Below are positions 46,120 to 56,696 of a stretch of DNA of 64,000 nt, one piece after another. The DNA comes from Metridium senile (lineage: Eukaryota > Cnidaria > Anthozoa > Actiniaria > Metridiidae): assembly GCA_949775045.1 (NCBI GenBank), contig OX459099.1, positions 19,907,997 through 19,971,996 of the forward strand, in the 5' to 3' direction. Positions within the stretch are counted from its first letter, which is position 1, and each line of letters opens with the position of its first letter. The translations under genes and the position numbers were made by a program. The notes under the pieces are model-generated. The model saw nothing but the letters and a program-made list of their open reading frames with translations, was not told the origin of the DNA and searched no databases.

Positions 46120-47340
46120 TTCAAGGTAAACTTCTACGACGTGCAGAGCGGCGACGAATTCAACCGTTTCGGGCTTTCACTCCAGTAGTATGTTGAAATA
46201 CGAACACAAACGAAGTTATTTTGCAGTTATAAATTGAAGATGGCTGTAAAGCAGGGAAACTTTGAAGCAAAAACTGGAGGTCCAGGGTCATGTTTTGTAC
46301 GTCCACGATCAGTCAATCACCGCGCGTAGACGGCAATATTTCCTCGTGAGTTCTCCGGTTTTTAAACGTAGAGACTAACATACACAAATAATTCCAGCTT
46401 TAAATCACTATCTTTCAACACGGCTTCTTTGTATTCCAGAAGAATTTGCTACGAGATGTGCAAATTTGACGCTTCAAAGTTGAGCAAGGTTTCAGTCGCA
46501 GTTGTGGCGGTAAGAAATGTCAAGTGCTTGTGATTGGTCAATTTGATGTAAACAATGGCATGGCTCACATTACGTTCATTCTCACAAATAAAGCGTTCAT
46601 TGTATTGCTCAAAAACACAGTTCTTTTGTGCCCAGCAAATCTCACATGTCACTGTAATATAAACACTTCATTTAAATTCAATTGCGGCGTGATCTAGATG
46701 GATAATAACGGAGTAAAAAGAGCTTTCAAACTCCGAAAAGCCGTCAAAAATGTTCAACCAAACCCGAAAAAAAGCCTCAAAAGCGCAGCTCTTAACTTCG
46801 ATATGGTATTGCTTATTATAACCGTAAGCGAACACGATTCGTATCAATTTACTGTTGCGAGTTATTTATTTTAATAAATAACTCGTCTAGAACAATTAAA
46901 TTGGTGCGTCTTGGTCAAAACATATACATTTTTGTATCATGAAGTGTCAAAGAAAAAGTCGAAGAATCTAACAACAAGCCTATCGACCTTGGCCGTTTTT
47001 CAAAATCTTCTCATAGCTATTTGAGTCACACATCCACTCGGCCCAGATGATGACTTTTGACCCTTCTCTGGCAAGCTATGAGACCTTTTTATCCAGCTTT
47101 TCTCGATTCAGTTTTCACATTCAATCTTCTTAATTTTCTTTCCCTCCGAGCAGTTTTTCCCATTTTTTGGAAAACAGGTTTTCTTTTCTGCACTTTTGAA
47201 TCAAACCTCCTCCCTTGCGACTCTTTATTCTGCGAAATAGCAAGTTTGCAAATGCCGATTTGCGTTGCGCTCAGTAATGTTGAATAAAAATGCAACATTT
47301 GGCGGCGAAAGCCAAGAATTATAAGCTTCATTTGTACGTA
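46120..47340. other. No gene recognised
   Basis: Mostly unique sequence; several short frames (46449-46652 minus, 47057-47287 plus) lack any motif or splice support. Confidence 0.4.
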
Positions 47341-47344
47341 CATA

Positions 47345-47640
47345 GCGATAGCTGAAACTAGCGAGTAAACTAGTAAAGACTGCGTCGGTGTTTGATATAA
47401 TAAACGATAGGTGATAATGAAATGTAGAGCGAAAACACAAGAACCATGAAATAACAACAAAATAGTTACTAATAGTTTTTATTTAGTGACTATTTAATCA
47501 GCATCACTCAACCAGAAACATCAAATACAAGGAAACAAACGATAGGTAATAGAATGAAATTTGCAGCACCGCAAAAAAAGTAGACTTAACTTTACCGACG
47601 TCTCTAGCTTTAGCCCTTCGTTGTAAAAAATTGCTTGGTT
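47345..47640 (-). mobile_element. Two fragments of the dispersed tandem-core element, - orientation
   Basis: AAACTAGCGAGTAAACTAGT...GGTGTTTGATATAATAAACG at 47355-47420 and, after about 120 bp, AACGATAGGTAATAGAATGA with TTTACCGACGTCTCTAGCTT (mutated head) at 47538-47625. Confidence 0.7.
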
Positions 47641-47973
47641 ACTTTTCTGTCGACGTAAAACTCACAAGCATGCACGCTTTGAACATTGCAAGCGACCCCA
47701 CCCGACTTTTGCCGCCAAAACAGTCGCGCGCGCGCAATCGACAATTTTGGCGCGAAAAGGGATTGTAGATGTACCTCGACGTTAGAGGTTTATGAAGCTA
47801 AAAATCGTTACTATTTTCAAGAAATAACATCAAATTCTCAAAGATAAAACTTTATTTCAATAACTTTACAATGCTTTGTAAATAACCACAATATCTGCAT
47901 CTGAAATAAGAAAATAACAAAATGTCAATAAAATGAAGAAACAAATACATTTTTTTTTGTAACTGACTTCAGT

Positions 47974-48063
47974 GTGTGGTCAGATTAAATGGCTTGAAAA
48001 ATACAGCACAGTATCACCATGGTCGATAAGCTGGGGAAAAAAGATATGATCATCACCCCACAC
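47974..48063 (-). ncRNA. C/D box snoRNA family A, copy 1
   Basis: Minus-strand stem GTGTGG/CCACAC, C box GTGATGA (rc at 48050-48056), D box CTGA (rc at 47980-47983). About 90 nt; lies in the last intron, 74 nt before the terminal exon at 47900, the usual spacing for intronic C/D snoRNAs. The core is nearly identical to 49512-49604. Confidence 0.78.
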
Positions 48064-48368
48064 AAACTGGTTTTGCTCACTTTGTCTGAGCAAATTTACA
48101 AAGAAAACTTGCCAACATACACTTGAGTTCTCAAGTGCCTTTGTTTGACCTTTGTGCTAAGGACCTACCTTTGGAAAGCTCACAATACATGAGTGGTGAC
48201 AATGGTAAGAATGCATTGACAACATCCTTCAATCAAACTGGAAGACCTGCCAATGAAGTTTAGAAAGTAGGTATTTAGCTTCTAAAACATAAACTACAAG
48301 TAACTGAAGTTATAATCCCCCCGATAATCATCCCTTTCATAATTCAATTATCAATACAATAATTATTA

Positions 48369-48668
48369 GAATGATTTTACACAACAAGGATTAGCATGCT
48401 AATGTGTTTCTTATATGCTAATGAGGTCATTGACAAGAAATATAACAAATGTGTGTGCATAGAAAAACAATTACAGTTTTTTTTAGAAAACCAATAAATA
48501 AGTTACAAAATAGATACAGAATGCATTGCTGGCTTATGGTGTTACTTTTTACAATCTTTCTATTGTAACAAGGTTTGCACATGAATTTGTTATATTTCTA
48601 GTGCACAACCTCATTAGCATATAAGAAACACATTAGCATGCTAATCCTGGATATGTGAAATCGTTCTA
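48369..48668. mobile_element. Inverted-repeat MITE in snoRNA host intron
   Basis: GGATTAGCATGCTAATGTGT and TTCTTATATGCTAATGAGGT on the left are exactly inverted on the right (ACCTCATTAGCATATAAGAA and on to AGCATGCTAATCC). Arms about 85 bp, loop about 110 bp. Confidence 0.8.
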
Positions 48669-48831
48669 TTTCCACTGTCATGTTTTTTTATCATAATTGT
48701 TAATTATAAATCTACAATTACAATATTTATTTTGTAATTATTACTATTCTTGGCAAGTATAGATCAATCAAATATTCTGTTTAATTATGTTATAACCTGT
48801 CATTATCTATATCATTATAATCGATTGTGTC

Positions 48832-48933
48832 AAGCCATCAGACATCCAAGGAAGTTCAACCATCATCAAGATATGTTTTAGCATATCCTATCTAGTGGAA
48901 ACTGCGAACAGGGAATACATCATCATATGGCTT
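48832..48933 (-). ncRNA. SNORD14: U14 snoRNA (SNORD14), copy 2
   Basis: Identical to copy 1 through the C box, both 18S antisense elements and the D box, with a longer terminal stem AAGCCAT/ATGGCTT. The flanking intron sequence is unrelated to copy 1, so conservation is confined to the snoRNA, as expected under selection or recent retro-/segmental copying. Confidence 0.93.
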
Positions 48934-49511
48934 GATTATCACATTAACATAATTGTGGAAATTATTATTAGATGAATTATACTATTTAAAAAAATGAATT
49001 TAAACAAATTTACAGCATTAAGTGCAAGAAGTATGCATTCAAATCCTTCTTTCTACAGGATTTGTATGCTAAACTGTTATATATTTCCAAATGAAGCTGT
49101 CTTGTTAGGATTTACTAAATGTGAAAGATTGTGCCGCAGCAAAAAGTGTTCATTTAAATACATTAACGGAGGTCATACTTAGGCACTTAGATAATTGTAA
49201 TAATTTTATAGTTGTATGTAAATTCTGTATCATGATTATCATCACCACCATCATTCACAATGTTCTAAATGACAAGGGAGTCTGGGTCTGAGTTGCGACC
49301 GCAAAGTATGCATTGTTTGCAGGGAAGCAACACCACACCACTATTATTTTTCATCTTCACCACCATCCTATTAATCAACACAATCATCATCATAAAACTT
49401 ACCATCATTGCAAGACATGCTGATAAACTTGAACATGACCTAAGAAAGTATCAAACAAGGTCAGCAAAGCAAAAAAACAATTATTACAGAATCAGTGTTG
49501 TTTTATATGCA

Positions 49512-49604
49512 AGTGTGGTCAGAATAAAATGGCTTGAAAAATACAGCACAGTATCACCATGGTCGATAAGCTGGGGAAAAAAGATATGATCATCATCCCA
49601 CACT
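49512..49604 (-). ncRNA. C/D box snoRNA family A, copy 2
   Basis: Minus-strand stem AGTGTGG/CCACACT, C box ATGATGA, an internal GGTGATA (C'-like), and D box CTGA preceded by CAAGCCATTTTATT. About 93 nt, in the intron downstream of exon 49882-49817. The target is not identified. Confidence 0.78.
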
Positions 49605-50074
49605 CACCAAATATTACCAATTTAAAGTACAACTTGTGAAAGAGCAGATCATTGTTTTCTTTTAACTTCAATTAATTTTTCTTTCAAAATACATTACAGA
49701 GTTATTTGCAATTTGTATATTGCAACAACTTTCGGTAATGTAACTAGATGTGCAGCAGCAAAAGAAAACAACTGTACTTTTACAAAGTTCACTTTTCTCA
49801 ATATGGTAACTCTTACCTAAAAATATATTTTTCTTGATTGAAAGCACAAAATGTCATAGCCTTTTCTCTGTAATGGTTTTCGCTGAAACACAACACATTT
49901 GTTAGTAAATGATTGTTCTCAGCTTTAAATTAATAAAACGTCTCATTTGTGGTGAAATAAACCTTAGGCACTGAAAATGTTATTTTGTTGTGTATTTTAA
50001 CTTAAAAAAGTATTTACAATTCATCCTTTAAAGAAATTGCTTGACTGTACATAAATTTGACAAATAAAATGTTA

Positions 50075-50159
50075 TAGTCTCAGTTAGAATGCATTATTTC
50101 GTTCACCGTGTCAAGCACTCATACAAGAGGTGTCAGAATGCAATATTCATCATTGACTA
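50075..50159 (-). ncRNA. C/D box snoRNA family B, copy 2
   Basis: Near-identical to 51851-51935 over the full 85 nt, with C box ATGATGA, D' CTGA, D box CTGA and stem TAGTC/GACTA. Its upstream exon copy (from 50251) has lost the GTAAG donor seen in copy 1. Confidence 0.75.
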
Positions 50160-50515
50160 ATAAATATATTGACCCATAGTAGTGTCATTTGAGATCACAT
50201 TGTTTCCAAATTTGCTTAGCCATTTGAAGATTTATGTAGATATGAATGACACTGAAAACAAATAAAAACTCAAGTAAATACCTTCATAATATTGACAGAT
50301 AGACGACTAGTTGTTTTCTTGTTGGAAGGCACAAAATGCCATAGCCTTTCTTTGTAGGTTGTTCTCGCTGAAACACAACACATTTGTTAGGTTTAAACTT
50401 GAAAGTAAGAATAAAATTACAAAGAGAAATCTGTGGTGAAATAAAGCTTAGGCACTAAAAAAAGTTTTTGTGTGGCTGTACTTTAAAAAGAATTAAAAAA
50501 AAAAACTTTGTCAGA

Positions 50516-50613
50516 GCCATCAGACATCCAAGGAAGTTCAACCATCATCAAGATATGTTTTAGCATATCCTATCTAGTGGAAACTGCGAACAGGGAATAC
50601 ATCATCATATGGC
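50516..50613 (-). ncRNA. SNORD14: U14 snoRNA (SNORD14), copy 1
   Basis: The minus strand starts GCCAT, then C box ATGATGA, the 18S-complementary box TTCGCAGTTTC, then CTTCCTTGGATGT directly before D box CTGA and the closing ATGGC. CTTCCTTGGATGT is complementary to ACATCCAAGGAAG of 18S rRNA and TTCGCAGTTTC to GAAACTGCGAA. Both are the two hallmark antisense elements of U14, which is needed for 18S processing and guides one 2'-O-methylation. It lies in the intron between exons 50874-50835 and 50367-50282. Confidence 0.93.
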
Positions 50614-51100
50614 GCACTTTTTACATTGCTTTCACTTTTTTTTGAAGTCACAGTTAGAATCAAAAGAAAACATTCTCAAATGAAGTGCTTATGTTTTCTG
50701 ATTTTCACTTAGTTGGAAGAGAGTCAACACTCCAATTCCGATGTGAATAAACACCAAGATTGTGAAAACTCAACTTTCTTTCTTATATACTGTGGGAACT
50801 TGGCAGATTCTAGATTTGATAGAAAGCAACTTACCCACACATCAAGCTAAATGAAGGAGCAACTTCGCCAGCATCTGCAGAGCAAACAAATATATTACTA
50901 TCGTCAGAGGTTCTAAATGCCATTATGCTGAATATTTAACTTGTTCATGTTTTGAGTATCAGCCTGACGTGACATCTCAACATCTTGTTTCAGACAGGGA
51001 TAACTATTCTATCATCATTTACTCAAAACATTACTACATAATACACAAATATCAAGAACTATTGACCAAATGGCAATACAGGTGCCACTTCATTACCATA

Positions 51101-51344
51101 CAGTAAAACCCCCGCGTATAAGAACCTGTCAGGCTGAAATTTTCACTTGTTTTTTTTTTTTTTTGGAAAAAGAGAGCCATGTGCAAAAGCATTGACCTGT
51201 ATGTAAATAAAATAGGAAGAAAGGTGTTGTAATGATGAAGTGAGTGATGCTAATAGAACCTAGATTGCCTGATTTCAAGTTAAGCACCATTTATATAAGA
51301 GTTGAGTTTGAAAAATCTAGGTTATTATATGCAGGGTTTTACTG
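51101..51344. mobile_element. pogo/Tigger-like MITE in snoRNA host intron
   Basis: Begins CAGTAAAACCCCCGCGTATA and ends TATGCAGGGTTTTACTG, with TA on both sides (51099-51100, 51345-51346). Confidence 0.8.
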
Positions 51345-51850
51345 TATTTCAATTGACAAAATCGGAATTAATTCATTTTGTAAATAAGAAATAAATAGTT
51401 TTTCTTATATATGTGAATGTCCAAAACTTTGTTATTATTCTCTTCATAAATTACAAAAAATTGGGGGGAGCTTACCATTTATTTAGGTGACCACATGTCA
51501 GACCTGAAACAGCATTCAAATGAGAAACAATTATTGACACAATATGAAATAATTTTTGCACATTTGAAATATGAATATTACATGAAACAGTAATAGAGCT
51601 TTTCAAGCATCTTCAAATGTTAAACTGAATTCTTAACTGTTGAAAGCACAAGTTAAGACTATCCACTATATTATAGAGCAAACTCAACAAAACAGTATAC
51701 CAGTGTCATATAAAAAGCAAATCAATCTATTTACTATTTGAACTTTACAAGACTAACAATGCATTTTGGTCTTGGGATGCACCACTCAGTATTTACAATT
51801 CAATCTTTCATGAAATTGTTACAGACCTAATATAAATTTTTTAAATGTTA

Positions 51851-51935
51851 TAGTCTCAGTTAGAATGCATTATTTCGTTCACCGTGTCAAGCACTCATAC
51901 AAGAGGTGTCAGAATGCAATATTCATCATCGACTA
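51851..51935 (-). ncRNA. C/D box snoRNA family B, copy 1
   Basis: The minus strand has a terminal stem TAGTC/GACTA, C box ATGATGA, an internal CTGA (D') after GAATATTGCATT, and D box CTGA after ATGCATTCTAA. 85 nt, in the host intron after exon 52041-51990. Copy 2 at 50075-50159 is almost identical. The rRNA target is not identified. Confidence 0.75.
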
Positions 51936-53650
51936 ATAAATAACATATTGACCCATAATAGCGTCATATGAGTTTACATTATTCCTTACCTTTTTTCAAG
52001 TTTGTTTAGCCATTTGAACATTCATGCAGATATGTACAGAACTGAAAATAAATCAAACTAGATGTTAAAAGAATCAGACAAAAAGTGCAGGAATTAAGAC
52101 ACTTTGCTGAAGCCAACTAAGCAATTTACTTTGGAAACCAAGCAAGTCAGAGGTAACGATTCTCTTCAAGATCACATGATGATCAATTCAGAGACTCTAG
52201 TCAAGTTTCATCATACTTTGGTTCTCATAAATATGCAAGATAGCTTCACTTTTGCAGGAACCATACTTGGGAATAATAGTTTAAATTAAATTCAAATTGG
52301 TTGATTGAAAGATTGCCCAGCTATGGGCTGTGTGCTTCTGATGTAAGTGGAGTTGGAATAAAGCTTTTCCTGAATTTGCTTGTTCCAAGTCGAGACTAAA
52401 CTCTAATACAAATGGAAGCGAAGGGGAAACTTACCAGTAACAATGATTCAAGACTTGCTTTCATGTTTGGAAAGTCCATCTCAACAAAGAAATCCTTTCT
52501 TACCTAAAGAACAAAGAAACCAAAGCTCAGGAGATGTTGAGAGATTACCCAAGCATAACAGAAAAAAACTTAAATCATTTTACACTAAAGTATTGTTTTT
52601 TGTGTACCAGAAGTCTCAGACAAATGCCTCGATTTGACATCACATATGCAGTTAACATACAAGACGTAGATAACCGCAGCATGAATTCAGTCTCGTCATC
52701 TTGTATCATCACCAACTTCTGTTCCACATACTCAAAATTGCTCTAGCCAACAGCCAATATCCTGCTAACCATACCCTCCATAGTAGAGTACACCTTTTTA
52801 TTACAAAATCTACTCCCCCTCTCCCCCTAAAGATAAATTCTAGCTGACCAACACACTATCCTCATCCCCCACAGGAAAGGAATCTTATGTTCATTTTTGA
52901 TACCATCACTACCCCCTGGTGTCAAAAACGTTTGTAATCTCTCTCCCTCCCCCACTAACGTTCAAAAGATTTCATTCAAAATTCTGAAAATGAAAAGCTT
53001 AATCTCTCTATAATCTTAGAACCTAATTTCGCATCAAATATCTTTCAAACCCTCGCTTTGTATAGAAACTCCATTTCGCTTGGAACTGTTTTACAATCAA
53101 TTACCATCGTCGATCTCAACCCCTCATCTTTCGAAAAAAAATCAATTTCCCTTGTATGTTTTCTCAACAACTATCGTTGAACTCAAACACTCGCTATCCG
53201 AAACCAAACAATCCTTGTAGGAGATTCAGTAAGCCGCATTTCTTAAGGCATTTGTTCAAACTCAAAATCCTAAAATTCATAGCTCAAGCAAGCTGTATTT
53301 TTTTAAAAGAATTAATCAAAATTTAACTCCTAATATTATTCTAACTCGTTAAGTCAAAAGAATTAACTTTAAACATGAAATTGTTGACTGCAGAGTCGAA
53401 AATCAAGTCGGCGAGTCCTGTAAGCCACGTGCGCGGGCAACGACAAAGTTGCTCAATTCAGGATTTTCTTATAAGCTTATCCTTAAAATTTGCGTTAATA
53501 TCTTTAAATGAACTGTAGTTTATACTACATTTGCCATTTCAGTACAATTATTAGCAGTTAAACTACATTTTTTTTAACGAAACTTCGAGGAAAAACTTAC
53601 CACTCACGCTGGCTGACTTGGGAAAAGAACGACACGAGGCAACCCTGGTA

Positions 53651-53658
53651 ATTATATA
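53651..53658 (-). promoter_or_regulatory. TATA box of snoRNA host gene
   Basis: TATATAAT on the minus strand, 24-31 bp upstream of the C of CTTTTCCC. The TATA plus pyrimidine-start pairing is typical of translation-machinery (TOP) genes and their snoRNA hosts. Confidence 0.6.
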
Positions 53659-53659
53659 C

Positions 53660-54300
53660 TCAAAACCATGTGACTTGTATTTGAGTTTTGATTGGTTCAT
53701 GTATTCAACCGCTGGCCGAGTTTTTTCAATGTTTTTCCGACAGCCGTTTTTTAAATTTTTTCCCCAATTAATAACACTGACACGTTATAATTTTCTTTGG
53801 TTCAATAAAATTGTTTTAAGAAGTTTAAATTTTACTTCATTTTAAACTGAATTTCGTTTATTTAGTCTTTGGGTTTCCTGTGGTAAAATGAGTACTAGTC
53901 TCGCTCGGCCAACTTCTCACTTTACACAGGAAGCCCAATATTTATAAAATGCCGTAATATCAAATTTTTCGAAAGCACATTTATAAACACTGAAATATAA
54001 GCATTAGATTGGATGGGAATATTGTCGAGAGGGTAAGCACGGCTTTTTTGAAGATTTATACGCATTGTTTAGGTTTTAATAATGTAATTTCATACAGTAC
54101 ATCAAATATTTCGAAAACTGATAGATTTTATCAGGTTTTTATTGAAATATCAAAAGATGCAACAACATTATTTTGAATAGATAGTATACAAGATATGAAA
54201 TGATTTTTAAATATGATGGTAAATAGATAATTAAATAAGAGGGCACTCAAATTATTGTAATTAATTGAAATATAATATCCATGCTTTGCTTGAAGTTTTT
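53660..54300. other. No gene recognised
   Basis: AT-rich region upstream of the snoRNA host promoter. The frame at 54131-54541 (minus) runs through a MITE end and an ATTCC microsatellite and is not a gene. Confidence 0.45.
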
Positions 54301-54324
54301 TTAAATCGAAATTAATTGAGTAGC

Positions 54325-54430
54325 GGCTGGCACCAACCTCGCTGAATCCCTGATTCCCGGAATACTCTACCTTCGCGTTTGGGTTAAGCAAAGGAAGAAG
54401 GCCCTGGGAACGAGGTTGGGCTGGCACTTG
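54325..54430. mobile_element. Short hairpin MITE (GGGAACGAGGTTG)
   Basis: The left GCTGGCACCAACCTCGCTGA pairs with the right GAACGAGGTTGGGCTGGCA. The same GGGCCCTGGGAACGAGGTTG string occurs at about 14270. Confidence 0.65.
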
Positions 54431-54649
54431 AGAGTTTATAAGGGAAAGTAGGATAAGAAAAAGCAGGTTTCTCCCTTTTGCTTCAATTCTCAGTATCCTT
54501 TCTTTTTTTCTTTCTCTCCTTTCCATTCCATTCCATTCCATTTCCTTCTCTTCGAAATCATTTTGATATTTTTTCTTTTCTTTCCATTCCCATACCTATT
54601 CTATAATGCCTTTATTTACTCTTCCCTTCATTATTTTACAGAAAAGGAA

Positions 54650-55235
54650 AGGAATATTCTGCTATCCCCAATATCGATCCAATGACTACTATGACCCACA
54701 ATGCACTTCAGTCTTGTCATTGTTTTTAAGAAACGTACCAGGAGCCCATTTCCCTGAAAGTACTTGAAATAAAGGGATTCATCAGTTCAGTTAATTTCAG
54801 TTAATGACTATGAGCCACAATGCACTTCAGTCTTTTCATTACTCAGGCTACCCCGCAGGCGAGCCTGAGTCTAGGTTTACCTTTTCTATCTATGGGTCGA
54901 TTACACATGACGTAATGCCACAGGTAAACCACTTGTCAAAAACAATTACTACTCTATGACGTAGCCTGAGTACAGTGCGTCTAGTTGTTTATGAAATGTT
55001 CTTGAAATAAAACGATCCATCAGTTCAAATAATTTCCTTTTGAGAAGCGGAGCCCCCTTTCGAGTTGAGCTGGGCAACCAACTCAGTCAAGTCGATCTCC
55101 TGCGTCGCTCGTTTTGCCTACTCCACAGTAACTTGGGTGAGGCTGGCGAATTTTAGCCACGGGTCTCTATAATATTGCCGGATGGGAATGGCAAATGATA
55201 TGATATGGCATGTTGATATTGAATAACAGTAGGAA
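54650..55235. other. Repeat-derived spacer 3' of the membrane-protein gene
   Basis: A segment CCACAATGCACTTCAGTCTT occurs twice (about 54698 and 54812). GGCGAGCCTGAGTC/GTAGCCTGAGTAC around 54860-54970 looks like decayed MITE ends. Confidence 0.5.
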
Positions 55236-56664
55236 CTAATTAGAGAGGCACTTGAGTATTCCAATGAATGTCGTGACAATAGTCAAGAATGCCACGTTTG
55301 TAGTGATTTTAACCCCAAACACCACAAACCCAAAGTGACACCTCTCAGCATACTCCAAAAACCTCGGCATTTCATAGATGTCCTGGAAAACTTTCTTCTT
55401 GTTAATGTTGTAGTACATTTTCTTGAAGCGCGCGGTTGTCCGACTGGCAGACAAAAACGGGAAACTAAACTTGAAGGCGATCAGGAAGGAAGCCAAGAGC
55501 TGTGACGCCCAGAGAACATGATGCTTATCAAGTCTACTCTCGTTGCTTGTGATTAAAAACCACTTGAAGACAGTGCACATCATGATGAAGAAGAAAAACA
55601 CATTATGGACAGTGAACCACTTTTCGAACTTATTGATCATCATATTGCTGTAGTTTAGCAAGTGTTCGTGGCTTGCTTTGGCCTCGCTGTACGACCGCGC
55701 CTTTTCAATGATGTACGTCTCGGTGACGTCAACGTGACGTGCGATGTCACGTGTTAGTATGAAGAATATGCAACACGAAACGACTGCACAGAAAAGACCC
55801 CAGTAAAAAATCCCGATGTAAATGTGATAAATAGCTTTCTCGACTTTAGAGATGTTGAGGCTGAAATCATGAATTCCATAAAAGTCAAAATACGCATTAA
55901 ACTTCATATCCACGATGATAATAAACATTATATCTATAATACCGACAAACAAGCAAACATTACAGAGCAGCCAATCAAAGGCGTTCGGTCCGCAGTCCAC
56001 ATCCAATCTCTCATCAAGTTCGAACTTCACATACGGGATAATCTCACAGTTCGACCGCTGGAAGTCCTGACTGTTGGCGTAGAAGAACCGACAAGCCAAA
56101 ATGAACGACACACAGCCTGAAACAAACAATGACAGCTCGATCACCATGGTTATAGTGGGAATGTGAGGGTTGTCACCCGATAGCCAATACGTCTTAACGC
56201 AGTAGATGTATTCACATAAAGCAGCGAGCTGTAGTAAGGCGAACAGGACGGAGATGGAGATTGTAAACTTATTGACGGTTTCTGGCCAACACGGTAGCAG
56301 TCCGTACACGAAGCGAGAGCACACTCGAAGCAGAAAATCAGTCTGGAAAAACCACGACCTGAAATAGAAACAGATTGACTTGATAATATGCTATACTATA
56401 ACCACAGGGAGCCCGGCTTTTGGTTGCTTTTACGTAAGATAAAAAATCGCGTAGCTTTTTTGGGATTCCTGTGGTGCCTAGGAGATTAGAGATGATGATG
56501 ATAATGATGATGATGATGATAATGGTGATGATGATCATGATGATCATGATGATAATAATGATGATGACGATGATGATGATGATGATGATGATGATACTAT
56601 GATAATATGGGTGATGAGGATGATGTTTAAATAATGATTAATTTGTTGTTGATGATACAAATGA

Positions 56665-56696
<32 letters not shown>

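Larger units (their letters stand above)
47830..53627 (-). ncRNA. 5'TOP snoRNA host gene, spliced, apparently non-coding
   Basis: Hand-built minus-strand model. Exon 1 about 53627-53601 starts CTTTTCCC (5'TOP) with TATATAAT at 53651-53658, 24-31 bp upstream, and donor G|GTAAGT. Further exons: 52479-52435 (acceptor less certain), 52041-51990, 51503-51476, 50874-50835, 50367-50282, 49882-49817 and a last exon from 47900 with AATAAA at 47856-47851. Most have a pyrimidine-rich CAG acceptor and GTAAG donor. Exons are only 28-86 nt and share no long open frame. Introns carry six C/D box snoRNAs. This matches snoRNA host genes of the GAS5/UHG type, in which introns are the product and spliced exons are disposable. 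Exons 50367-50282 and 49882-49817 are paralogous, as are 52041-51990 and a decayed copy at 50251. Missing exons and exact ends remain possible. Confidence 0.75.

Noticed and set aside
50195..50251. Extra host-gene exon starting at 50251 (minus)
   Set aside because: It is a paralogue of exon 52041-51990 with a good acceptor but lacks the GTAAG donor and would leave only a 30-nt intron after 50282; treated as decayed.
54131..54541. 136-residue minus-strand ORF
   Set aside because: Crosses a MITE end and an ATTCC repeat; no recognisable family or splice support.
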